A DNA stretch of 44,494 bases from an uncultured Lachnospiraceae bacterium (GTDB lineage Bacteria > Bacillota > Clostridia > Lachnospirales > Lachnospiraceae). Positions 6,994 through 15,231 of this stretch are shown piece by piece. The notes beneath the pieces were generated by a model. That model searched no databases. It was not told the DNA's origin and saw nothing but the letters and a program-made list of their open reading frames with translations. The position numbers and the translations under genes were made by a program. How positions within the stretch are numbered: the first letter of the stretch is position 1; each line of letters starts with the position of its first letter. The DNA lies in assembly GCA_947172705.1 (NCBI GenBank), contig CAMWCA010000029.1:1-44494 (forward strand). The letters run 5' to 3'.

Positions 6994-7626
6994 TTATCTT
7001 TTATCATGCTGTAGCAGATCGCATAATTCTGTCAGACTGTCAACCGCACAATCAGCTTTTTCAATTTCCTTGTCAATCCTCCAATATTTTCCAAATCCCT
7101 GCCTGATCCATATGGTATGCATACCCAACAGCTTCGCTGGAACAATGTCATTGTCAATGCGATCACCTATCATCACCGCGTTATCAGGCTTGCAATTGCT
7201 TCTTTCCAGAGCGATCTCAAATATCCGCCTGTCCGGCTTTGCAACGCCTTCCTCCGCAGAGGCAATTACCAGATCAAAATATTTTAATATACCATGCTGT
7301 TCCAGACGCTGCCTGGTTCCCAATGCCTGATTGGCAATTATGCCAATTTTATACTTTTTGCTCAATATCTCCAGCGATTTGACCGCGTCCTCGTATAAAA
7401 CCTCGCCTTCAATATACCAGCCTGGCAGTTCAACTTCAAAAAATTTTGCTGTCTCCAGGTCGCCTTTTTTATTTTGTTTGTAAAATTCCACGGCAATGCG
7501 GCAGACCTCTTCGTAAGGCACATTTGCCTGATCTGCAATTCCTTTTAATCTGTGCTCATATGCAATACGCTCGTCTATGATGGTTGAACCAAGGTCGAAG
7601 AACAGCCACTCTGCATTTTCAAACAA
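6994..7626 (-). CDS. HAD superfamily hydrolase
   Basis: A 210-aa HAD protein. Motif I is DLGST (Asp11 nucleophile), motif II IIANQ (Asn99), motif III Lys130 in AKPDRRIF, and motif IV GDRIDND with Asp155 and Asp160. The residue two after the nucleophile is Gly rather than the Asp acid/base of ordinary HAD phosphatases, a known variation in some subgroups, so phosphatase activity may be slow or the chemistry different. The start is TTG 7626 with GGGGG upstream. It heads the run that continues through EamA, esterase and two GNAT genes. Confidence 0.8.
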   Translation of the reverse strand: MFENAEWLFFDLGSTIIDERIAYEHRLKGIADQANVPYEEVCRIAVEFYKQNKKGDLETAKFFEVELPGWYIEGEVLYEDAVKSLEILSKKYKIGIIANQALGTRQRLEQHGILKYFDLVIASAEEGVAKPDRRIFEIALERSNCKPDNAVMIGDRIDNDIVPAKLLGMHTIWIRQGFGKYWRIDKEIEKADCAVDSLTELCDLLQHDKR

Positions 7627-7655
7627 TTTTTATATCCCCCTGATTCTATATCTCT

Positions 7656-8354
7656 TTATAAAAACCTCTGCTTTATTCTTTCCGGTAGATACTTCGCCAA
7701 TTCCTCTACCAATTCGTACACTTTTGTCCCCGGTGTAATGTCGGTTGGTGTCCTGCCTTTTCCGTCCTTTATAATTCGCTTTGCATACCGTATTGCCAGT
7801 TTTGGGTTCCCTTTCTCCATCAGAATACTAAATATATTTTTCATGTTTTTTTGGTACTTTCCAATTTCTAATTCTCTAAACTTATCATTCAGAAATTTAA
7901 TATACTCTACCCTGTGATTATTTGAGATATAGTAAGCAAAATGCAATATAAACCAAAATTCAATACACTCATTGCTCCATGCCACATGATACTGCAATCT
8001 TGAATTTTCTAAGTTAAGCTTGTCCACACGCTCCACTACACCGTTAAAATCTCTTGCTGGAAAGCTGTCTTTATCATAAACGCACCAAATCTGTCCTTTG
8101 TTAATCCTATTTTTGTGAACATACCTCTCCGCCATGCCTATTACCCGCATAGTCTCCGCAGCACATGGCTCAATTTCTACCAGAACCATATCCTTGTAAA
8201 TCGGATTATCCTCTATCCGTCGTTTAAATCCCTCAAAATAAAGAGGTTCCGTTTGCGTTCCTTCACAAAAAATATAATAGCGATATTCTTTTTGTTCAAG
8301 ATATTCCTTACGTCTCTGCTTCCTCCATTGCGTTGTCCCAACTTTTTCAGGCAT
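7656..8354 (-). CDS. RloB-like protein (TOPRIM-like nuclease of an AbiL/RloAB defence pair)
   Basis: A 232-aa RloB/AbiLii-family protein. Expected motifs are present: FCEGTQTEPLYF with Glu31, VYDKDSF with Asp94 and Asp96, and SNECIEFWFILHF at about 127-139, which together resemble a TOPRIM-type catalytic centre. Start ATG 8354 lies 8 nt after GGAG and overlaps the end of the ATPase gene by 8 nt; the upstream GTG/ATG codons are worse placed. RloA/RloB pairs are associated with restriction loci and abortive infection, and resemble the ATPase–TOPRIM logic of OLD and PARIS systems. Function here is inferred. Confidence 0.85.
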   Translation of the reverse strand: MPEKVGTTQWRKQRRKEYLEQKEYRYYIFCEGTQTEPLYFEGFKRRIEDNPIYKDMVLVEIEPCAAETMRVIGMAERYVHKNRINKGQIWCVYDKDSFPARDFNGVVERVDKLNLENSRLQYHVAWSNECIEFWFILHFAYYISNNHRVEYIKFLNDKFRELEIGKYQKNMKNIFSILMEKGNPKLAIRYAKRIIKDGKGRTPTDITPGTKVYELVEELAKYLPERIKQRFL

Positions 8355-9573
8355 TGACATCACTCCAATCTATAATCGTCTTCAGATACGGATCTGCGCC
8401 ATATTTGCCCTCTAAATATTGTTTATCATATTTTGCATCCATGCGAACGGATTCTCCCTTTGTATTCTTGAACTCAACCAGTGAATAAAGTTTAGAATTC
8501 TGTTCCTTTCCCTTTGCCACAAACCATATTTCGTCTCGACGGAATATATCATTATTCATAGTGGACAGATCATGTGAGGTAAAAATTAACTGCGCACCAT
8601 TCTTGTTAACTTCCATATTGTTGAACATCATAATGATATAGCGCAGCAATACCGGGTGAATTTTTGCATCCAACTCATCAATTACCAGCGTTGTTCCAAC
8701 CACAAGGCTTCTCGCAATAAACGGCAACAGCCCAAACAACTTTTTTGTCCCACTGGATTCTTCTGATAAAGTCAATTCTGCATTATATCCATTTACCGTA
8801 TGTTTTGTATAAACTTCTATATAGTTTTCTTCTTTCTCTTCAATGCGAAAATCTTCAATATCCAGATCCATCTCACGAATCATATCAAGTACAAGTCTTT
8901 TTACCTCTTCTGTCCTGACTATTGCAGTTCGAAGTTCTTGTCTTGGATTTCCATAATTCAAAAAATCAATAGACTCTTCAAACCATTCTATCACGTCAGA
9001 AATTATCTCATTTTTCTTATAGGTAATTCCAAGATAAGACAGCAATGGCAGATTTCCCGAAATTTCTTCGCTAATCTTAATCTTACTGAATACACCTTTT
9101 AGCGCAACTTCATTCCCAGTTCTTAGAAAAAGCGCCGACCTTCTTCCCGTATCTAATTTTATCCGATCCAAACTTTCATAAACAACAAAATCCTGCTTCA
9201 CATGCAGGATATAACGGTATTCTGCAATTTCAGTCCTGAAAAACACTTCAAATTCCGTTGGTTCTTTTTTTGTTTCCTCTGAAAATGCAAACGGCTCCAC
9301 AGGAATCTTTCTCGCTTTATACTCACATTCTATCTTATCACAGGTTGCACATAATGGTCTTAATATTTTGGAATCTAATGTATGCAATGCCTCCAATACA
9401 TTTGATTTTCCTCCGCCATTAGGTCCATAGATCACAGATACGGGTAAAAAGTTTTCTCCATCTTTCGTCTGAATGATTCTGTCTTTATGCTCTGTAATAG
9501 CAGCGGCTTGCATGTCAAAAGTCATCTCTTCACGAATACTCTTATAATTTTTTACGGTAAATTGACATAACAT
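8347..9573 (-). CDS. RloA-like AAA-15/ABC-type ATPase (AbiL/RloAB defence pair)
   Basis: A 408-aa ATPase of the AAA_15/AAA_21 (RloA, AbiLi) type. Walker A GPNGGGKSN is at 50-58, an ABC-like signature region EESSGTKK is followed by LVIDELDAKIHP (Walker B and D-loop) and TSHD (switch His). The N-terminal FTVKNYKSIREE is typical of OLD-like ATPases. There is no fused TOPRIM domain, since that role is taken by the RloB partner encoded directly downstream with an overlap. The start is ATG 9573, eight bases after GGAGG, rather than the upstream ATG pair. Codon use is AT-rich compared with the housekeeping genes, which fits horizontal acquisition. Confidence 0.87.
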   Translation of the reverse strand: MLCQFTVKNYKSIREEMTFDMQAAAITEHKDRIIQTKDGENFLPVSVIYGPNGGGKSNVLEALHTLDSKILRPLCATCDKIECEYKARKIPVEPFAFSEETKKEPTEFEVFFRTEIAEYRYILHVKQDFVVYESLDRIKLDTGRRSALFLRTGNEVALKGVFSKIKISEEISGNLPLLSYLGITYKKNEIISDVIEWFEESIDFLNYGNPRQELRTAIVRTEEVKRLVLDMIREMDLDIEDFRIEEKEENYIEVYTKHTVNGYNAELTLSEESSGTKKLFGLLPFIARSLVVGTTLVIDELDAKIHPVLLRYIIMMFNNMEVNKNGAQLIFTSHDLSTMNNDIFRRDEIWFVAKGKEQNSKLYSLVEFKNTKGESVRMDAKYDKQYLEGKYGADPYLKTIIDWSDVNA

Positions 9574-9599
9574 AAGCTTTACCTCCATCATATATTTAT

Positions 9600-9627
9600 A
9601 TTATATATCGATTTCGGATTTTGTAAA
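9600..9627 (-). promoter_or_regulatory. Promoter of the RloA–RloB pair
   Basis: Minus-strand TTTACA (9627-9622), 16-bp spacer and perfect TATAAT (9605-9600), 27 bp upstream of the chosen RloA start. The pair therefore has its own promoter independent of the cassette upstream. Confidence 0.7.
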
Positions 9628-9704
9628 CAATATTTGAGATTTTATCTCATATTTTAATCTAATATTAAAACAAAAGAATGAGCAAATAAATATCCTGCCC
9701 GTGC

Positions 9705-10748
9705 TCACCTTCCTGAAGGTACATAATAAAATACTGTATTTTCATCTTCCTGTTTCATCATACAGATACGTCCATCCGAAAGAATCCCATACCCCACAAT
9801 TTCAGTTCCTTTTACAGGTAATTCTGTCTCGGAAACTCTTTCTTCTATTTGACTTTCATCAAAAGCAAAAGCTCCGCTTTCTTTATTAAAAATCAAAAGT
9901 TCAGAATCTGTTCCTGCATAAATACCTGCATATGCAGCATCAGACTGTGGCAGTTGTAACTCATAAGTATAAAGACTATTTTCTTCCAGCCGCCCCAGCT
10001 TTCTCTCACCATTTTCTTTTTGATAAGCACAGTAAACAGCTCCTGATTTTCCCATTCCAATTCCTTCTATCCATCCGTCGCATACGATAACGGTTCCCTG
10101 TGTACCATCATTCAAAATTTGAACAATCTCTTTCCCACTTTCAAAATAATAATTTCCCTCTCTGTCAACAACAAAGCAAAAAGGTCTATTGTACCCGGAA
10201 GAAAACAGATCTGTTACATCTATTTCTCCTTCAATTTCTCCTTTATTATTTACAATCGTAATACAACTTTTTTCATAGGTAATGCGGTCAACGCTCTGAT
10301 CCCCTGCTTCAAATTCTTCCACACTCATCCACAGTATGTGGCATCGCCCCTGTCCGTCAACTGCCATGTTAAATGCACGCATACATTCATCCATTTCTAT
10401 GGAAAATTCCTGAAATACATCTTCTTCCTTCTGCATATAACCAAGAAAATAATCTTTATCTGCTTTGATCCCACAGACATACAGCATATTACTTCCCACT
10501 GCAAATACAGATTTCACAAAATTTTCGCCAGCATAATAAACGGTTGCACTTCTATCCGACACTTCCACATCTGTCAAAGGCATCATTCCTTCATCGTTTT
10601 TTTCATTTGCAGAAGGTATCTCTTCTGCATTTTCAGCTTCGCTTTCCATTATGTTTTCCCTCATGCTTTGAGTGGAATGCCCTGCACATGCCACCAAAGA
10701 GCCCACTACCAAAAACACCAAAATACATGCCATTACCTTTTTCATCAT
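9705..10748 (-). CDS. Propeller-like lipoprotein A of the BlaI/BlaR-linked cassette
   Basis: A 347-aa predicted lipoprotein with an n-region MMKKVMAC, hydrophobic stretch and lipobox VACA (lipidated Cys about 21). After a Glu/Asn-rich linker the rest is a repeat-poor beta-rich region; the motif VDREGNYYF and the C-terminal VFYYVP also occur, slightly changed, in the proteins encoded at 12483-13643 and 14090-15043. This suggests a six-bladed-propeller-like fold attached to the outer face of the membrane. Start ATG 10748 has AAGGAGAAGG upstream. It is the last gene of the cassette, separated from the SH3-like gene by a hairpin. Function unknown. Confidence 0.7.
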   Translation of the reverse strand: MMKKVMACILVFLVVGSLVACAGHSTQSMRENIMESEAENAEEIPSANEKNDEGMMPLTDVEVSDRSATVYYAGENFVKSVFAVGSNMLYVCGIKADKDYFLGYMQKEEDVFQEFSIEMDECMRAFNMAVDGQGRCHILWMSVEEFEAGDQSVDRITYEKSCITIVNNKGEIEGEIDVTDLFSSGYNRPFCFVVDREGNYYFESGKEIVQILNDGTQGTVIVCDGWIEGIGMGKSGAVYCAYQKENGERKLGRLEENSLYTYELQLPQSDAAYAGIYAGTDSELLIFNKESGAFAFDESQIEERVSETELPVKGTEIVGYGILSDGRICMMKQEDENTVFYYVPSGR

Positions 10749-10767
10749 GACCCTTCTCCTTAAACAA

Positions 10768-10789
10768 GGCTGCTACACTTGTAGCAGCC
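10768..10789 (-). terminator. Hairpin between SH3-like gene and lipoprotein A
   Basis: Perfect 10-bp stem (10768-10777/10780-10789) with a 2-nt apical loop, immediately after the SH3-like gene. On the minus strand it is followed by TTGTTT, an imperfect U tract, so it probably acts as a partial terminator or transcript stabiliser that lowers expression of lipoprotein A. Confidence 0.6.
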
Positions 10790-10796
10790 TCATGCA

Positions 10797-11114
10797 TTAT
10801 TTTTTATTACTTCTCGTATAATGATGATCTACATAACCATATGTTTTCGTTGTAATCCTCTGCATATAGTTATATTCTGTATCTGATCCGTAAATATCCG
10901 GATAGAACTTAATTTCATCTCCATCGTACATCAATTCCAAAACCGTTCCTCCAGTCCAGCCTTCTTTTCTCAGACGAACGCCATTTCCATTAATGTACCT
11001 TGTTTCTACCGCTTTTGCAGCGGCGTTAACCTGAACAGTCGGCATAGCGGGAAACAATATTATTGCCATAGCAAAACAAGCAACTACACTTTTTAATATT
11101 TTCTTTAATTTCAT
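10797..11114 (-). CDS. Small secreted SH3-like protein 1
   Basis: A 105-aa secreted protein: basic n-region MKLKKILK, hydrophobic core and a signal peptidase I site near VNAAAKA (about residue 32-34). The mature part (RYINGNGVRLRKEGWTGGT..., ending GYVDHHYT) looks like a bacterial SH3 domain. It aligns by eye with the protein at 13665-13994 (NGVRLR/DGVALR, LELMY in both, GYV/GYA near the end). Bacterial SH3 domains often bind cell-wall peptides. No catalytic domain is attached, so it may be a binding or signalling protein. It follows the solute-binding gene by 35 nt. Confidence 0.72.
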   Translation of the reverse strand: MKLKKILKSVVACFAMAIILFPAMPTVQVNAAAKAVETRYINGNGVRLRKEGWTGGTVLELMYDGDEIKFYPDIYGSDTEYNYMQRITTKTYGYVDHHYTRSNKK

Positions 11115-11149
11115 AATCTGATCTCCTTTTCTGTTTTTAATTTCAATTT

Positions 11150-12475
11150 TCAGTAATTTTCACTGACATATATGGATGCACGATTCTGGATAATATCAAT
11201 AACAGAATCAATCTCTCTGTCATCTTCAAAGTAACCGCTGACTTCCTCCAGAATAATGGTATATAGATCCAGATCTGTGGCATATGCAGTATCTACATTA
11301 TCTACGATTTCAAGCAAGGTTTCCGCGTCCTGCCGGTTGATACATATAATATCAATGGGCTCCTCACCTTCAAATATAATACGGTCTTTTACCTTTTCAA
11401 CCTTCTCTCCGGAGGCATTTTCCTCATATTCGATCTCGCAGGCTTTTGTAAGGCGGATCTCCAACTCCTTTTTCAGCAAAGGAAGTCCGCCTTCTATATT
11501 GCTTTGATACTCTTCCTTTAGAAAGCTTTTTATAAATTCCCAGGCTGCTTCCTTATGACTGCTGTTTTTGTTAATCCCCAAAACGATATTTCCCATACGC
11601 GCAATATTTCCATTGCTTCCGTTCAGTGGATACCCGATATAGTTAACAGGCACATCACCAAAAATGGTTCTCACCTTTGCCGTTTCATAGACGCCTGTTA
11701 TAGACACCGGATATAATAATGCTTTCCCTGATTGGAACTGCTGCAAAACAGAGTAATCTTCATCATAAATCCTCTGATCCGGAAACTGGTCGGCAAACAA
11801 AAGCAATTCTTTAAACGCTCCATCATCAAAGCTGCAGGTTCCATTTGTCCAGTTCACAAAGTTCCCCATGCTTCCCATACATAGAAAGCCAAATACTTCC
11901 CTCCGTGAATCTCCGGGAAATAAAATCCTGTCCTGGGCATTTCCCTCAAAATATGACATAACTTTCTGCATATTCCAGCTTGTTGCATCTCCCAGATCTT
12001 CTTTGCGTCCGGCAAAAGACCGGATAGAAAACTGGGGAGATATCACATAGGCTTTCTCATTCCCCGAAAAAGCATCTATGACATTCATAAAATAGTCTTC
12101 CTCATGAAAATCCTCATCAGCGTCCATATATACCGACAAATCTTCCACTATTCCACTGCCCACTGCCATAGGAGAATACAAATATCCAAAATCAATGATG
12201 TCAGGTCCCCCGCCAGCAGCTATCTCCATTTGAATCATGCCCAGCGCATCGGTTCCCTCTACTGCCAGATCCCCATATGCCTTGATTTCTATCACATATT
12301 CCGGATGATTCTGATTATATGCTTCCACCTGCTTTTTCAAATCCTGACTGTCTGAGACTGTTCCTAATGTCAGCACTATTCTTCCATCTTCCGAAACAGT
12401 ATCCCCATTACTGCCACATGCTGTCAGAAAAAGTAATGCTGTAAAAAGAACCATCATAATTCCTTTTTTCTTCAT
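11150..12475 (-). CDS. Extracellular solute-binding lipoprotein, no partner permease
   Basis: A lipoprotein of about 441 aa with lipobox LTAC and the fold signature of family-1 ABC solute-binding proteins: LTLGTVSDSQDLKKQVEAYN near the N-terminus, GGGPDIIDFG in the middle and WEFIKSFLKEEYQ toward the C-terminal lobe. Start is ATG 12475 (MKKKGIMM), 7 nt after the stop of propeller protein B; an upstream in-frame ATG lies inside that gene. No permease or ATPase gene is present in the cassette, so it is more likely a ligand receptor than a transporter component. Tandem arrangement with a propeller lipoprotein suggests that the two work together. Confidence 0.8.
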   Translation of the reverse strand: MKKKGIMMVLFTALLFLTACGSNGDTVSEDGRIVLTLGTVSDSQDLKKQVEAYNQNHPEYVIEIKAYGDLAVEGTDALGMIQMEIAAGGGPDIIDFGYLYSPMAVGSGIVEDLSVYMDADEDFHEEDYFMNVIDAFSGNEKAYVISPQFSIRSFAGRKEDLGDATSWNMQKVMSYFEGNAQDRILFPGDSRREVFGFLCMGSMGNFVNWTNGTCSFDDGAFKELLLFADQFPDQRIYDEDYSVLQQFQSGKALLYPVSITGVYETAKVRTIFGDVPVNYIGYPLNGSNGNIARMGNIVLGINKNSSHKEAAWEFIKSFLKEEYQSNIEGGLPLLKKELEIRLTKACEIEYEENASGEKVEKVKDRIIFEGEEPIDIICINRQDAETLLEIVDNVDTAYATDLDLYTIILEEVSGYFEDDREIDSVIDIIQNRASIYVSENY

Positions 12476-12482
12476 TTGCTCT

Positions 12483-13643
12483 CTATTCCCCATCCTCCAC
12501 GTCAACGGTCACTGGAATGTAATAAAACACGATATTTTGCGCTATTCCCGCGTTTACAGGATATTCCTGGTCATCCAGATAAACTGTTTCCATCAGGCTT
12601 TCACCGTCTACAAAAAGAAACCTGCCATCCGCCAGAAAATCATTGCACACTCCTCCTTCAACAGAAAATGGAAATTCTGCCATATCAACTAACTTTTTTC
12701 CACTTTCCTCTCCCAGATCATAGGAATAGATTCCGTCTGCACCATATAAATATAAATCCCTATCGACTCCTGCACGAAGCCTTACACATCCGCCAAAGCC
12801 TTCTGGCAGTACTCCTTCATAACATTCTTTGATGCAAAGTTCTTCCGGATCAATAGACATAACTGCAATTCCGTCAGCATCTTTTAAAGAATTTGCAACA
12901 TAAATTTCTCCATCTCCGCCTCGTGTTATGGAACGTATACTCCACAGCTTGCTGTATGGACTATCTACCATTCCAAGACAATTTCCATCTTCATCAAGAA
13001 CCAGCATTCCCCTTTTAGAGGCATCGGATCTGTTTTTTGAAATATAATACCTGCCCTCAGCATCTATGGCAAACTCACATAAAACCTGTAAAGAAGGACC
13101 ATCCTTTGAAAATTCTTTTTCCAAATCAATTTTCCGCAGTATATTTCCTTCCCGATCCGTTACCCACATTTCGCATCTCTGTACACTCCTGTCGGCATCC
13201 GTAATAAAAATGTGCAGATTTCCTTCCCTATCCACATTGATACCCTGTATCATCATATCTTCCGGAATATCGACCGGCAGCTTCTCAGACGTTTCATCTT
13301 CGATTTTCATTTTATGTATCACATACTGCCGGCTGTCTGGTTCTATTCCCGCAAGAAAAATCGTATCTCCGGCACTCACTACGTAACAAATATAAAGATC
13401 CCCTTTATAGGTAACTGCAATTTCCTTATTTGACAGGGCTATGGTATCTGTTGCCTGAATGGAAACATCTACGCCCGCTATGTCCGTCACGCTTTCCACA
13501 TCTGGCAATTTCTGATTGCTTGTTATGCCCTGATCATTGGCATCCTCCATTGTATATGAAGCATCCTCCTCCGTTTTTTTCGTCCCACAGGCACTCAAGC
13601 ACACAGATATAATTGTCATAACTATGATCCAGACTTTCTTCAT
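12483..13643 (-). CDS. Propeller-like lipoprotein B of the cassette
   Basis: A 386-aa lipoprotein (lipobox LSAC, Cys about 19) with a 40-residue linker followed by beta-strand-rich repeats containing VDREGNL, TDREGNI, IDAEGRYYI and LDEDGNC. These D-x-(D/E)-G-(N/R) turns are typical of six-bladed propellers. DGIYSYDLGEESGKK resembles MKGAYQYNLGEDKSRK in protein C, and the tail VFYYIP matches protein A, so the three are paralogues. The stop codon is 7 nt before the solute-binding gene. No catalytic residues are evident. Confidence 0.72.
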   Translation of the reverse strand: MKKVWIIVMTIISVCLSACGTKKTEEDASYTMEDANDQGITSNQKLPDVESVTDIAGVDVSIQATDTIALSNKEIAVTYKGDLYICYVVSAGDTIFLAGIEPDSRQYVIHKMKIEDETSEKLPVDIPEDMMIQGINVDREGNLHIFITDADRSVQRCEMWVTDREGNILRKIDLEKEFSKDGPSLQVLCEFAIDAEGRYYISKNRSDASKRGMLVLDEDGNCLGMVDSPYSKLWSIRSITRGGDGEIYVANSLKDADGIAVMSIDPEELCIKECYEGVLPEGFGGCVRLRAGVDRDLYLYGADGIYSYDLGEESGKKLVDMAEFPFSVEGGVCNDFLADGRFLFVDGESLMETVYLDDQEYPVNAGIAQNIVFYYIPVTVDVEDGE

Positions 13644-13664
13644 GGCGATTCTCTTTCCTATGAT

Positions 13665-13994
13665 CTACATCATTTCCTTAATGTATCTGCTGGCGGCATA
13701 TCCCACAGTACGGGTGGTTTCTATTCTCCTTACTTTGGACCAGCCATTAATATTATTATGATTAATGTCTAAATGAACCGTCTCATTTTTATACATCAAT
13801 TCCAATCTTGTAGCTGAAGTATTCGGCGCACTGCGCAGTGCAACACCATCACCCGTCACAGTAGCTAACGTAAAACTATCATCCGGAAAGGCTGCGTGCG
13901 CCCCCATAACCGCTGCATTGCTAAGCACCAGTACGCCAAGTGCGATTGCTGTCACCTTGCTGATAATTGCATTTTTACATCTTGTTTTCCTCAT
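13665..13994 (-). CDS. Small secreted SH3-like protein 2
   Basis: A 109-aa secreted protein with a basic n-region (MRKTRCKN), a hydrophobic core and a likely cleavage site at AHAAF. The mature domain, GDGVALRSAPNTSATRLELMY with a C-terminal TVGYAASRYI, fits a bacterial SH3 domain better than its paralogue does (the N-S-A-T segment matches the SH3_3 'LRSGPSTS' turn). It lies between propeller genes C and B. An internal promoter (14015-14043) stands directly upstream, so it and the genes that follow can be expressed apart from propeller C. Confidence 0.75.
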   Translation of the reverse strand: MRKTRCKNAIISKVTAIALGVLVLSNAAVMGAHAAFPDDSFTLATVTGDGVALRSAPNTSATRLELMYKNETVHLDINHNNINGWSKVRRIETTRTVGYAASRYIKEMM

Positions 13995-14014
13995 AGAAAT
14001 ATCCCCTTTTCTGT

Positions 14015-14043
14015 ATAATAAACCATCTATAGATACATGTAAA
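14015..14043 (-). promoter_or_regulatory. Internal promoter ahead of SH3-like protein 2
   Basis: Minus-strand TTTACA (14043-14038), 17-bp spacer, TATTAT (14020-14015), about 20 bp before the ATG. No BlaI-type dyad overlaps it, so this second promoter may be constitutive. Confidence 0.6.
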
Positions 14044-14089
14044 TATTACTGCATTGGACTCCCCTCCTTTTTTGATTTCTATATAATGC

Positions 14090-15043
14090 CTAATAGGCAT
14101 AATAGCAAAATTTAATATCGTCCTGCCAGGACGCATCCCCCATATGCTGCTTTTTGGCAATCATTAATAATTCATTATCATTGAGAAAGCAGCTCGTTGA
14201 GGAATTATATTCAAACCGGTCTATTTGAAAAGAGTTAATCACTTTTCGGCTCTTATCTTCACCTAAATTGTATTGATAAGCGCCCTTCATTCCCCTGATT
14301 AGAAAATCACATTTCTCTCCCGCTTCCAAAACCGAATACATATCATCTACAGGTAAAAAATCACCCAGGTTTTCCATTTCAAGATCTTTTTGAACAATAT
14401 TAATCCTGTCAATCTCTATTTGAGCCGATCTCATTTGCGGGACGCTAAATAAAATGTACACCATTCCATTTTTTGCGCACCCCAGGCAATGAAACTCTCT
14501 GTCTCCATCCTCTATCCTGCACAGTTCTATTCCGTTATCGCCAAGCACGATGGTTTCATCTCCCAAGTATTCCCGTAAATAGTATCTCCCCTCATTATCT
14601 ACGGCAAAGGCAGAAACGCCATACATATCACTCTGACTTATGACATGGGTAATGTCTGTCTTTTTAATAATCTCCTTGTTCTGAGATAATTCCCATATTT
14701 CGCATTTTCTGTTTTGATCATCGCAGAGAAATGCATATAATCTTTGATCACAATTAACATAAATACTGTAAAACAACATATGATTCGGCGGCTTGACCCC
14801 TATGTTCCAAGGTGTGCATTCTCCTTTTTTTGCCTGATAAATCTGTGACCTCTGTACTTGTCCGTTCCTGTCATATTCAATTCCGACAAAGTAGAGATCT
14901 TCATCATCCGCCACTAACGAAAATGGATAAAACTCCCCTTCCATGTTTAATATTTTGATTGAGCATGATTTATCAGAAAACTGAAAAAATAGAAAAAATA
15001 AATTAAAAACGATCAGCACACTTATTACTATCTGCTTTTTCAT
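14090..15043 (-). CDS. Propeller-like membrane-anchored protein C
   Basis: A 317-aa protein with one N-terminal hydrophobic segment (about residues 5-22) and no clear lipobox, so it is either anchored by this segment or secreted. The rest is a propeller-like region with VDNEGRYYL and KGAYQYNLGE, paralogous to proteins A and B but shorter and lacking the acidic linker. It is the first gene after the BlaI-type operator at 15061-15079 and so the prime regulated gene. The stop codon lies in a 15-bp palindrome (14090-14104) that may be incidental. Confidence 0.7.
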   Translation of the reverse strand: MKKQIVISVLIVFNLFFLFFQFSDKSCSIKILNMEGEFYPFSLVADDEDLYFVGIEYDRNGQVQRSQIYQAKKGECTPWNIGVKPPNHMLFYSIYVNCDQRLYAFLCDDQNRKCEIWELSQNKEIIKKTDITHVISQSDMYGVSAFAVDNEGRYYLREYLGDETIVLGDNGIELCRIEDGDREFHCLGCAKNGMVYILFSVPQMRSAQIEIDRINIVQKDLEMENLGDFLPVDDMYSVLEAGEKCDFLIRGMKGAYQYNLGEDKSRKVINSFQIDRFEYNSSTSCFLNDNELLMIAKKQHMGDASWQDDIKFCYYAY

Positions 15044-15060
15044 ATCTGTCCTTTTTATTT

Positions 15061-15113
15061 GTACTATGTTATATAGTACTTATAATGTACTACATTGTGT
15101 CGCATTTTGTCAA
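15061..15113 (-). promoter_or_regulatory. BlaI-type operator and promoter of propeller C
   Basis: GTACTAT (15061-15067), 5 nt, ATAGTAC (15073-15079) form a perfect dyad of the TAC…GTA type bound by BlaI/MecI repressors. On the minus strand TTGACA (15113-15108) and TACATT (15089-15084, 18-bp spacer) give a plausible promoter just upstream, so the dyad covers the start of transcription. The same GTACTATGTT half recurs at the repressor gene's own promoter. Confidence 0.7.
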
Positions 15114-15178
15114 CACCTTTTTTGCAGACATTTAAAAATACTCAGCCATGTCTTTCCTGTTCATCCATATTCTTCTAT

Positions 15179-15212
15179 AATGCCGACAGCAAGCGTACAT
15201 GCTGCCGGCATT
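15179..15212 (-). terminator. Terminator after the M56 protease gene
   Basis: A 12-bp stem with one mismatch (15179-15190/15201-15212) and a 10-nt loop, 20 bp downstream of the protease stop codon. The U tract on the minus strand is poor. It separates the regulator pair from the regulated genes. Confidence 0.6.
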
Positions 15213-15231
15213 TCATTCAGGCAGATACCGA

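Noticed and set aside
9620..9670. Similarity of an AT-rich stretch (AAACAATATTTGAG) to 18094-18107
   Set aside because: The match is short and lies in low-complexity AT-rich sequence; not enough for a repeat call.
11150..12475. Solute-binding protein as part of a classical ABC uptake operon
   Set aside because: No permease or ATPase genes occur in the cassette or next to it.
14046..14054. Good ribosome site followed by ATG-CAG-TAA between propeller C and SH3-2
   Set aside because: A two-codon frame lying just upstream of the internal promoter; could be a leader but nothing supports a function.
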